A DNA stretch of 21,130 nucleotides from Chara braunii (lineage: Eukaryota; Streptophyta; Charophyceae; Charales; Characeae): assembly GCA_003427395.1 (NCBI GenBank), contig BFEA01000386.1, positions 434,382 through 455,511 on the forward strand, in the 5' to 3' direction. The translations under genes and the position numbers were made by a program. Of the stretch, positions 7,667 through 14,464 are shown one piece after another; position 1 is the first letter of the stretch; every line of letters starts with the position of its first letter. Under the pieces are notes generated by a model, which was not told where the DNA came from, searched no databases, and was given only the letters and a program-made list of their open reading frames with translations.

Positions 7667-7795
7667 CTGGTAACCTTTTATTAACGTTTCCTGCTCCTGA
7701 ATATCCTTTCTCAACTGTTTCAGCTCCTTCTGAGTGAGACGGACGTCCGTTCCACCTCTCAGCACTCTATCTTGAGGCTTATCTGCTCCCATTTT
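7667..7795 (-). CDS. Single 43-codon internal exon, coiled-coil-like
   Basis: On the minus strand a pyrimidine-rich tract ends in TTGCAG at 7796. The exon runs 129 bases to CCAG at 7667 and is followed by GTAAGT, a full 5' splice-site consensus. It is phase 0 at both ends and encodes KMGADKPQDRVLRGGTDVRL, then TQKELKQLRKDIQEQETLIK and GYQ. The second half has the charged heptad pattern of a coiled coil. I recognise the flavour of centrosomal or ciliary coiled-coil proteins but cannot name the family. Neighbouring exons are not identified in the window. An in-frame extension on both sides (7882-7622) is intron read-through. A second GTAAGT lies on the minus strand at 7828-7823, only about 30 bases upstream, and is probably coincidental. 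Confidence 0.55.
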
Positions 7796-7986
7796 CTGCA
7801 ACACAATGGTAACAAACGTGTGACTTACCATCAGCACGACTGGCGGAACATGGAGGGAAAATATGTCATCATGTGTTCCCACAATTCAAAGATCAATTAA
7901 CACTCACTTTGACGGTGACTCCCCAAACAGAAACTCTTTTTCTTCTTCTTCCGTTTTCTTATTTGGTAGGGTGGTGGGTGTTGAGG

Positions 7987-8088
7987 TGAGGGAGAACATT
8001 CCTTGATCTGTGTGCGTCATTCTTGCCCAGTGGCCATACTAATCTTCTCTTGTATTGTTCCAATGTTTACAGCTCTCCCAAAGTACTT
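7987..8088 (-). ncRNA. U6 snRNA-like copy, probable pseudogene
   Basis: Read on the minus strand, the sequence contains ATTGGAACAATACAAGAGAA, then GATTAGTATGGCC, GGGCAAGAATGACGCACACA and AGATCAAGGAATGTTC. This follows U6 snRNA from its 5' hairpin region to its 3' end. The 3' part fits plant U6 (ATCGAGAAATGGTC) better than animal U6. Two invariant splicing elements are altered: the ACAGAGA box has an extra A (ACAAGAGA), and the AGC triad reads AGT. No TATA box is seen at the expected distance upstream and no terminal T-run follows the 3' end. A retrotransposed or decayed copy is therefore likely. Confidence 0.85.
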
Positions 8089-8213
8089 GGAAGTCTTCTG
8101 TCACGGCGGTCTCCTAATGGCTGTGGCTCCGTTAGATTGTGGGGAGCATGAGCTCAGTTGAGCCAGTTCTCTCTCTTTTTTAACCGTTTCTTCCGCTCTT
8201 ATGTTTCAGTTAT

Positions 8214-8320
8214 AGGTGACACAAACTTGCTGAGGCAGGGAGACCTCACATAAACCCTGGAGGTCGAGGCCAGCACTCAAGATGATGGTCAGGACGTAGC
8301 AGATTCCCAGACAAAACCCC
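8214..8320 (+). other. Segment with Alu/B1-like wording, origin unclear
   Basis: GCTGAGGCAGGGAGACCTC, then AACCCTGGAGGTCGAGGCCAGC-like sequence (two adjacent strings) and ACAAAACCCC follow the order of blocks in 7SL-derived SINEs of mammals. The AGGTCGAGGCC string is also near a Pol III B box. No A-tail or target duplication is present, and the neighbouring sequence is plant-like. I treat this as a possible Pol III-derived repeat or a coincidence; contamination is unlikely but not excluded. Confidence 0.25.
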
Positions 8321-8645
8321 ATGTGCAACCTTGCATCACTTTTACAGGCATCACTGATGTCCTCTCTCCTGTTCTTTCATCCTTCAGCTACTGTGGCATG
8401 TCGAGGACCTGGCCATTTTCATTGGGGGGCCAAGGCCACACTTTTGTTGCTGGTCACCATTTTGGGCCTTCTGGACTTCACATTGTTCTTATAACTATTT
8501 CATTCAGTTGTTTTGTCCATTCTGCATTATTTCGTCTTTATGTAAGGGCCTGCCCAAACACGGACTGAGAACACAGCTGATTTCTGAGTTTTGCCGCTGG
8601 AACGAATGCCTTGCTGAGATTCCCGCTTTCTGCTCAGTTTTCTAA
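8321..8645. other. Non-coding stretch, nothing recognised
   Basis: An 81-codon plus frame (8323-8568) is open but has no protein-like features beyond Phe/Ser-rich composition. No repeat or RNA signature is visible. Confidence 0.4.
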
Positions 8646-8722
8646 GTCTGTGTGTCTGTGTGTGTGTATGTGCTTGCTGGTCTGCGTGCCTGTCTGAGTG
8701 CTTGACTGCGTGAGTGTGTGTG
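8646..8722 (+). repeat. Imperfect GT-rich simple repeat
   Basis: The stretch is built from GTGTGT and CTGCGTG/CTGTCTGAGTG-like steps. It is simple-sequence DNA that opens His/Thr-rich frames on the minus strand; those frames are not genes. Confidence 0.7.
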
Positions 8723-8766
8723 CGACCCGCAAAGATACTTGCATGCTTGGGAGGCCCCATAGGGCC

Positions 8767-8778
8767 GGTACTTACCTG
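8767..8778 (-). promoter_or_regulatory. Consensus 5' splice-site motif on the minus strand
   Basis: GGTACTTACCTG reads CAGGTAAGTACC on the minus strand, which pairs almost fully with the 5' end of U1 snRNA. The same 12 bases recur at 9333-9344. Upstream minus-strand sequence has no clear exon, so use of the site is unproven. Confidence 0.35.
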
Positions 8779-8779
8779 T

Positions 8780-9332
8780 GGCCGTGACATTGAGGGTTGC
8801 AGCGGGGAAAACACTGAAGCAGCGGGAGGAGGCCCGCAACACTTTGAGCACCAGGGAAAAACACTCAAGTAGCAGGTAGGCCGGTACCGCTCAAGTAGCG
8901 GTAGATGTGTGGGGGACTGGAGGCCGAGCAGAAGAAGACAAAAAGTTGGCATTTTAAGCGGCCCAATAGTTGTAGGCTAGGTCCAGGTGGGTACCAGTCC
9001 AAGTAGTCTGAATCTAGGGCCTGTACGGGCGATATCAGAGTCTGCAATGATGTTTCCCTCCGAAAGGGAGGAGGTACTGGTTTCTTGGAGGCCACGCAAC
9101 CAGGAAGTCACCGCCCAAGAGGCAAGTTGGCCGCTATATCTCTAGGAGGAGCAAAATGCTCCTCATTTGCTGCATGCAAGTTTGGACGTCATGCTACTGG
9201 AGCGCTGGAGGATCAGCGCTAGTGTGCAGCACTGTGTGGGGAAGAAGGTCGCCCAACTCCCCACCTTAGCTATGGTGGAGGAGTTCAGGTAGGAGGAGGA
9301 GGAAGAAGGGACTAGGAGAGGGAAGCGCCAGG
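8780..9332. other. Non-coding stretch, no gene recognised
   Basis: Minus-strand frames here are short and interrupted. A hairpin with 8-base arms (GAGGAGCA, loop AAA, TGCTCCTC) lies at 9146-9164. The purine-rich stretch at 9290-9325 is low complexity. The region may be part of the LTR that ends at 9891, but I cannot place the LTR's left edge. Confidence 0.4.
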
Positions 9333-9344
9333 GGTACTTACCTG
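9333..9344 (-). promoter_or_regulatory. Consensus 5' splice-site motif on the minus strand
   Basis: Second exact copy of GGTACTTACCTG (CAGGTAAGTACC on minus). Upstream on the minus strand an open frame ends in MASTVAR across the site, so a spliced minus transcript is conceivable. No acceptor partner was found. Confidence 0.35.
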
Positions 9345-9633
9345 GCTACGGTGGACGCCATCGTCATCACCTTGGTGGGAGCTGCATCTGGAAAGCCCCT
9401 GTTGCAGTAGAGCTGCACCAAGAAGCTTGGAGGCACAGTCAGGCATAGCGGCCTGCGAGGAAGAGGCCTTAGCTGCTTCGTATTGTCTTTTGCCATCAGG
9501 GCAAGGCCCTTAGCAGTCCGACATAGCCTCGGCCTGGAGGAAGGAGGAAGAGGGAGGCGGCCATGACTACGGCAGACCTCAAGTTGGGCTGGCAGTAGAA
9601 GACGGATCCGGACATTGATTCTGGTTCTGCCAT

Positions 9634-9635
<2 letters not shown>

Positions 9636-9695
<60 letters not shown>
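9636..9695 (+). repeat. (ATT)20 microsatellite
   Basis: Sixty bases of uninterrupted ATT repeat. On the minus strand it opens a poly-isoleucine frame, which is an artefact. Confidence 0.97.
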
Positions 9696-9696
9696 G

Positions 9697-9892
9697 TTTG
9701 AATAAGAGGGGAGCAGAAAATGAGGAGGAGATTGGAGTGGCGAAAAGAAGGGGAATTATCATTGGTCGTTGCTGATGAAAATCTTCTTCTTCTCTTTCTT
9801 TCCCTCTCTCTCCTCTCAAGTTCTTTTTGCAATTGGACGCCGTTGTGCTTTCTCGTGATTTTGCACTTAGAAATTGTCCAGGATCGTAACAT
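9697..9892 (+). mobile_element. 3' end of an LTR (LTR retrotransposon)
   Basis: The sequence ends GGATCGTAACA (9881-9891), then one T, then a tRNA-iMet primer-binding site. LTRs end in CA directly before, or a base or two before, the primer-binding site, so 9891 is a good LTR right boundary. The left boundary is not determined; the ATT microsatellite may lie inside the LTR. A matching second LTR was not seen in the window, so only the 5' end of this element appears to be present. Confidence 0.6.
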
Positions 9893-9904
9893 TGGTATCA
9901 GAGC
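9893..9904 (+). promoter_or_regulatory. tRNA-iMet primer-binding site of an LTR retrotransposon
   Basis: TGGTATCAGAGC is the exact complement of the 3' end of plant initiator-Met tRNA and is the usual primer-binding site of plant LTR retrotransposons. The match stops after 12 bases: the next base is G where C is expected. It fixes the orientation as plus. Confidence 0.85.
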
Positions 9905-9942
9905 GGATTCTCCTTGCTGGCGAGAGTTGACTTTGCCGCTTC

Positions 9943-9985
9943 AACCCTAACCTAAGCGGGAGGGCTACCACTTAGGGTTAGGGTT
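9943..9985. repeat. Telomere-like strings in inverted order
   Basis: AACCCTAACCTAAG at 9943-9956 is nearly the reverse complement of CTTAGGGTTAGGGTT at 9971-9985. The right arm contains two TTAGGG steps. They are too short to be an interstitial telomere and could form a 14-base-arm hairpin in the leader RNA. Confidence 0.6.
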
Positions 9986-10202
9986 GGAAAGTTGAGGGAA
10001 GTGGGGCAGCGTGGTTAGGGGAAGCTGCCCCCACCTGGTTAGGTCGTGTTGGGTCGACACTGGAACTGACCAGGTTGCTTGAGAGTAAGTTTGGGTGGTG
10101 AGGCACTTCGAGAAGACTTTGTGCGGCCATTTGGGAGAGGCGACAGTGAGAGGCACTCGCTCCTGGAACCTGATTCAAGGGAGACACTTGGTGACTTTAG
10201 GG

Positions 10203-10232
10203 CCTCCCTCAAGCTCGCCTGCTTGAGGGAGG
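10203..10232 (+). repeat. Perfect hairpin, 12-base arms, 6-base loop
   Basis: CCTCCCTCAAGC and GCTTGAGGGAGG are exact reverse complements separated by TCGCCT. It lies about 300 bases after the primer-binding site, where packaging or dimerisation hairpins occur in LTR elements. No T-run follows, so it is not a terminator. Confidence 0.8.
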
Positions 10233-10785
10233 TAGCCATTCTGCATCTACGGACTGCAAGTTGCTACTTTGATCAAGTAGGGATCCAGCGTTCCACTTTG
10301 GTGTTGGAGTCAGACACTCCTAGTAGATAGGACAGTACTGTAGGGGTAGCGTTAAACCACCACTACCCTCGCCGGCCTAGATTCACCTTTCCTGGCCTTA
10401 CGGACCAGGTGCTTAGGGGGGCCGGCGACTGGCAGGTGCAGGCAGGTCCAATCCAGGGATTTTCAAGCGCCAACTTTGGCGATTTTTTGCGCTCAGAAGA
10501 ATTAAAGAAAAAATCTGAAAAATTGAGATCCCGTAGATTAGACTGTGATCTTTCTAAGAAAAATATGAAAAATAAAAATAAAAACTTTAGGCCATGAAAT
10601 AAATGCCGCACCCTTTCGTCGCATTTTCCATTTTTGTCACTCTAGCACGTGGGCCAACGAGAAAAGTACCCTAACTTCCATGATTTTTTGCGCTGAGAAG
10701 GGACTCAACAACTCTGCAAATTCACAGGTCTGTAGATTTGGTTGTGGACTTTTCACAAAAAATATTCAAAATTTTCAAAAAAACT

Positions 10786-11302
10786 GTGTTAGTCCCCGGG
10801 CGGTCCGGCTGGGGGAAGGTCGCCTGGGTACCTTCCCAGGCGGCCCGGGCCGGGCAGGGCCCGGGCAGAGTCCCGGGCGATCGCAGCGCATAATATTAAA
10901 AAAAATAGAAAAAAAAATCAAAAAATTCTGCAAAAAAAAATATGTTTTGTAAAATTGCAATTCAAACGACTTTTAGCTGAGGGCCACCTCGAACATCCGG
11001 GATACTTTTAAGATAAAAAATAAATGAGAAAACATGAGTCCAAATGTTCCCTTTTAACCCCTTTAGTCACTGTTTATACCTCCCAGCCCATCTGGATAAC
11101 CCATCACCGGAACCAGAGTTGAGACCGGATTCTGACTGCTTAGGCCAGGCGCAGTCCTGGCCTGAAGTCCTTTTTTTGGGGGGGGGATCCTTGCCTCGTT
11201 TTTGACCCGTCTGGTTTTGTCGGGCGACCCCCCCCTCTGCCCAACTGGCCCGAGCGTGCCAGGCCGAGTGGCGGCCCAACATAGCAAAAAAATAGTTAAC
11301 AC
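10786..11302. mobile_element. Candidate insertion in the second array unit
   Basis: Comparison with the sister units places about 510 extra bases between AAAAACT (before 10786) and CCTGAAATAAATG (after 11302). The ends read GTGTTAGT and, on the other strand, GTGTTAACT, giving a 6-base inverted terminus. The body has extreme GC blocks (CCCGGGC strings) and two hairpins with 8-base arms and 6-base loops (10821-10842, 11142-11163). No target duplication is convincing. It may be a MITE-like element or several events. Confidence 0.4.
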
Positions 11303-11479
11303 CCTGAAATAAATGCCGCGCCATGGTATAACGTGTCGGCCAACAGGTTGAGTACCCCGACTTCAGTGATTTTTCATCTCCAATACAATACTTCAAAAAG
11401 TCTGAAACTTGGAGGGGCCGCAGATTTCGTCGTGATCTATCTAGGAAAAATATTTAAAAATTTAAAAATCATTTCAACC

Positions 11480-11755
11480 CTAGGCTACCAGAGTGGCCCG
11501 AGGTCACTTGCCCGGCCGGGCCAAAAAATATTAATTTTTTTTTTAAAATAAAAAATATTTTAACATTTTATTTTATAGTTTAAATTTGGTAAAGAATTTC
11601 GATGTGACCCTAAGGCAAAAGTTGTTCAGTTTATTTTTCTGCATAACATAGTTTGTTTTCGGATTTTTTGGATTTTTTTTTTTTTTGCTGGGACCCTCCC
11701 TTGTCCTTGCACGGGCTGGCCACTCGGGACCCGGGCGGCCCGGCTGGTAGCCTAG
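11480..11755. mobile_element. 276-base MITE-like element with 12-base inverted ends and 8-base target duplication
   Basis: CTAGGCTACCAG at 11480-11491 is the exact reverse complement of CTGGTAGCCTAG at 11744-11755. TTTCAACC flanks it on both sides (11472-11479 and 11756-11763). Removing the element and one flank gives an array unit of normal length. Eight-base duplications are typical of hAT-type transposases, but the terminal bases do not fit the usual hAT end pattern, so the superfamily is open. No coding capacity. Confidence 0.7.
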
Positions 11756-11828
11756 TTTCAACCCCAAAATAAATCGTGGGGGCAATTCAACGCATATTCC
11801 AATTTTGTCACTCTACCAGTTCCCCCCA

Positions 11829-11844
11829 CTGTGCTACCGGTAGA

Positions 11845-11875
<31 letters not shown>

Positions 11876-11895
11876 CGTGGACCTGTGCTACCGGT
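11829..11895. repeat. A23 run flanked by 13-base direct repeats
   Basis: CTGTGCTACCGGT occurs exactly at 11829-11841 and 11883-11895. Between them lie AGACCT, an A23 run (11848-11870) and GCCCTCGTGGAC. A direct repeat around an A-run resembles a retroposition scar, but 12 bases separate the A-run from the right copy. Slippage or a local duplication is also possible. Confidence 0.6.
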
Positions 11896-11934
11896 GCCCC
11901 CTAGTTTAGGACGGCGGGGGTAGTGGTGGTTTAA

Positions 11935-12904
11935 GGCACCAGTACACCACATATCGGCCCCCGGGTGTCAGCATGAAACCCGCACCACTTCAGAGGCCGC
12001 TGTTTTTTTTTTTAAATGGCGGGCCTGGTCGCGTGGCGCCTCCGAGTTTTGCTTGTGGCGACAAAAACTTTCTGCAAGGCTGGGGCCGTGTACTAGTGGT
12101 TTAAAGGGGTCAGGAAGACCATATGAGAAGAGGGTGAATTCTACTTCATCTCGAAGCTCAGGCCACTCAGGTAAGTGTCGTGCACCTACAGGATGCCCAT
12201 GTGTGTGTGTGTGCATGGTATTGATTGTCCTGTTGGGATAATTCTGGGTTCCTTTTCCTACTCCTCTATGGTCTTGATTGTGTGTATGAGTATGCAAACT
12301 GCTTTCTGACCTTATGGATGAAGAGATGAGGTATTCTGCTTTGGACGCCATATCTTTCTACAATGCTTTGTCTTTTTATCTCTGAATGGCTGTAGTTAGT
12401 AGGTTCTCTCAGGAGTTGAAATGCGTTTTTCAGTCTGGTAGAGGCAGAAAGTAGGTCCATGTGAGACTCCTCTTGGTCGGGACTCGATCACGGCCTACGT
12501 GGGACCCTTAGGTACCCAGTGGGACCAGGCTCAAGCAGGGCCCCTAGACCCAAATCTGTTTGACGTCAGTTCATTCTCTTTCTGTCTAAAATTCAGAGTT
12601 TTACTCTTTGGCTACAGCACTCGCTGCTGTACGTTCTCGGCCGAGACATCTTTACGTACTTTTACTGCACAGTCAGTGGCTTGGCCTGCACGTTATACAC
12701 CACTCAATTCTCCATTGTTGCATGTCAATACTTGATGTCTGAATTCGTTGCACATTCACGGAACTGATCAGGTTGGGCTGGAGGGGATCCCGTACTTGAT
12801 CTTATCAGACTGAGACGCTGGATCAAAACTCTCATCTGACTTTTTATTTTTATTTTTTTATTGGTTGCTGTCTAGTCCAGATGTAATGCCGCTCCGGCTA
12901 GGAG
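11935..12904. other. Non-coding stretch, possible LTR/leader of the Gypsy element at its right end
   Basis: Contains a short GT run (12199-12213), a plus-strand CAGGTAAGT (12169-12177) without a partner acceptor, and minus-strand Ser/Thr/His-rich shadow frames. The part from about 12480 probably belongs to the LTR or 5' leader of the Ty3/Gypsy element whose gag begins at 13034. I could not find its primer-binding site or LTR ends. Confidence 0.35.
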
Positions 12905-14190
12905 TTCTACCTTCTCTTTTTTGTGCTTTTCAGTCGGTTTCCTTTTCTAAGTTTGTGTTTTAATGCCCGTGGAAGCAAGAGAAGGGAGAGGGAGAGCACT
13001 CATCTTTAGGGACTTGCCGAGTTCTTTTCCGTGATGCTTGCTGAGAATCCTGGTAGTTCTAATATGGCCACGGTAAAGGCCTCTGTGGCCTTAAAGGCCC
13101 AATTGGATACTGCCGCCGAAGAGGACAAACCGTTGTTCCTCTACAACAAGGCACTTGCGAAATAAGAGAAGGCCAAGGAGGAAAAGCGGAAAACCGCTAT
13201 TGCAGACCATGAGGCTGTTTTCAAAACAGTCCCCTTCTTGCTTGACATTGAGGTCTAGAAAGATCTGGTCACATACATGCGTGCTCTCATAGACTGTCAC
13301 CTGTTCAGTGAACTTCCTGGTAGAGTATCCAAACTATTTGACGCAGATTGCAAATTATTGACCGGGTGAGTAAACTGCAGATGCAGATTGCAGATATGGC
13401 CAAGGAGCAGCGGGATCAGATGCAGAAGCTGGCAAGTCTACATCAGGCCCAGGTCCCTTATTCTCTTCCTCTACCGCCTGCCTTTAATGCAGCTAACCAG
13501 TATATCCTTGCCCCTCTCCATGTCTCTTCTTCATCTTCTACCGTCTCTTTTTGTGCTTTTCAGTCAGTTTCCTTTTCTAAGTTTGTGTTTTAATGCCCGT
13601 GGAAGAGCAAGAGAAGGGAGAGGGAGAGCACTCATCTTGAGGGACTTGCCGAGTTCTTGTCCGTGATGCTTGCTGAGAATCCTGGTAGTTCTAATATGGC
13701 CACGGTAAAGGCCTCTGTGGCCTTAAAGGCCCAATTGGATACTGCAGCCGAAGAGGACAAAGCGTTGTTCCTCTACAATAAAGCACTTGTCAAATAAGAG
13801 AAGGCCAATGAGGAAAAGTGGAAAACCGCTATTGCGGACCATGAGGCTGTTTTCAAAACAGTCCCCTCCTTGCCTGACATTGAGGTCTAGAAAGATCTGG
13901 TCACATATGTGCGTGCTCTCATAGACTGTCACCTGTTCAGTGAACTTCCTGGTCGAGTATCCAAACTATTTGACCAGGTGAGTAAACTGCAGACGCAGAT
14001 TGCAAATTATTGACCGGGTGAGTAAACTGCGGATGCAGATTGCAGATATGGCCAAGGAGCACCGGGATCAAATGCAGCAGCTGGCAAGTCTACATCAGGC
14101 CCAGGTCCCTTATTCTCTTCCTCTACTGCCTGCCTTTAATGCAGCTAACCAGTATATCCTTGCCCCTCTCCATGTCTCTTCTTCTTCTTC
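12905..14190 (+). repeat. Tandem duplication of leader and gag 5' region, 632-base period
   Basis: The block starting TTCTACC (12905) with TTGTGCTTTTCAGTC restarts at 13536. Gag start codons (13034 and 13666) and two in-frame stops (TAA 13163/13795, TAG 13256/13888) are each 632 bases apart. Copy 1 lacks 24 bases present in copy 2 near 13972. Because both stops are shared, the duplication happened after the gene was already disabled, or both copies share a non-standard decoding history. Confidence 0.92.
13034..13535 (+). pseudogene. Ty3/Gypsy gag N-terminal region, first duplicate
   Basis: The ATG at 13034 opens MLAENPGSSNMATVKASVAL, then a charged helix (EKAKEEKRKTAIADHEAVFK) after an in-frame TAA at 13163. 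A second stop, TAG, is at 13256, followed by KDLVTYMRALIDCHLFSELP. A frameshift follows, and VSKLQMQIADMAKEQRDQMQ continues in another frame (from 13348). The copy is cut at the duplication junction after the Ser-rich segment. It has no zinc knuckle or capsid core of its own and could not give a working gag. Confidence 0.75.
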
Positions 14191-14401
14191 TTCTTCTTTG
14201 AGTGTTGTTAACAGTCTGTCGGGTGCAGACTCAGCTGTTGCCTCAGCAAGCGACAATGTAGGGAGATCTGCAAGTGCTGCAACCCTAAACCTGGAGACAG
14301 CAGTTGCTGGTCTCAGCTATAGCAGTCCCTATACGGACAGGAAGGAGCCCAAGAACAATGGTAAGGATAACATTGAGTCCTACATCAACAGCATGCGATC
14401 T
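13666..14401 (+). pseudogene. Ty3/Gypsy gag N-terminal region, second duplicate, cut by LINE insertion
   Basis: The ATG at 13666 starts the same product as the first copy, with stops TAA at 13795 and TAG at 13888. A 40-base tandem duplication (13972-14011 against 14012 onward, GACCAGGTGAGTAAACTGCA-like) shifts the frame. The frame from 14000 then carries MAKEHRDQMQQLASLHQAQV, a Ser run from CTT repeats (14176-14199), NVGRSASAATLNLETAVAGL and KEPKNNGKDNIESYINSMRS. The last segment is the start of the gag capsid-like domain. It stops at 14401 and resumes as HFEVLGTQF at 18723, so a 4.3-kb insertion splits the gene. Confidence 0.85.
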
Positions 14402-14464
14402 TTTTTTTTCTTTTTTTTTTGGGGGGGGACAAAAGGTCCAATCTATTCGTGGGGAGCAAAACAG

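Larger units (their letters stand above)
9905..10351 (+). other. Leader of the LTR element, no gag recognised
   Basis: Downstream of the primer-binding site come TTAGGG-rich strings, then an 83-codon frame (10079-10330) that reads MRVSLGGEALREDFVRPFGR and on, with no gag motif. It contains a perfect 12-base-arm hairpin at 10203-10232. The element is interrupted at 10352 by an inverted-repeat-bounded segment, so its coding part is missing. Confidence 0.45.
10470..11820 (+). repeat. Diverged satellite-like tandem array, about three units
   Basis: Each unit has the order: GATTTTTTGCGC-like start (10483, 10682, 11367), a GTAGATT...TGATCTTTCTA-like block (10532, 10731, 11420), an AAAAATAT A-rich block, then AAATAAATGCCG-like sequence (10597, 11306, 11764). 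A link containing TTTTGTCACTCTA follows (about 10633 and 11803). The distance from the first to the last block is about 114 bases in unit 1, and about 112 in unit 3 once the 11480-11755 insertion and its duplicated 8 bases are removed. Unit 2 is about 510 bases too long, indicating another insertion. Confidence 0.7.
10352..11934. mobile_element. 1.58-kb segment bounded by 28-base inverted repeats
   Basis: The left arm (10352-10379, TTAAACCACCACTACCCTCG then CCGGCCTA) and the reverse complement of the right arm (11907-11934) agree at 26 of 28 positions. Between them lies a diverged tandem array with AT-rich and very GC-rich blocks and no protein-like frame. This is the form of a non-autonomous DNA transposon, but I do not find a clear target duplication. 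Two copies of an unrelated repeat in opposite orientation would look the same. Confidence 0.5.

Noticed and set aside
8130-8150. Possible plant upstream sequence element for the U6-like copy (CCCCACAATC on minus)
   Set aside because: It matches only part of the consensus, and no TATA box lies at the required spacing, so a promoter claim is not supported.
8527-8952. 141-codon minus-strand frame
   Set aside because: Much of it is the translation of a GT simple repeat (THTHTQTHR).
9338-9892. 184-codon minus-strand open frame
   Set aside because: It contains an 18-residue isoleucine run from the ATT microsatellite and overlaps an LTR end and primer-binding site on the plus strand. Only its last part, next to the splice-donor motif, is noted.
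9943-9985. Interstitial telomere
   Set aside because: There are only two TTAGGG steps and one inverted partner, too short to call a telomeric tract.
10203-10232. Rho-independent-type terminator
   Set aside because: There is no T-run after the hairpin and the context is eukaryotic.
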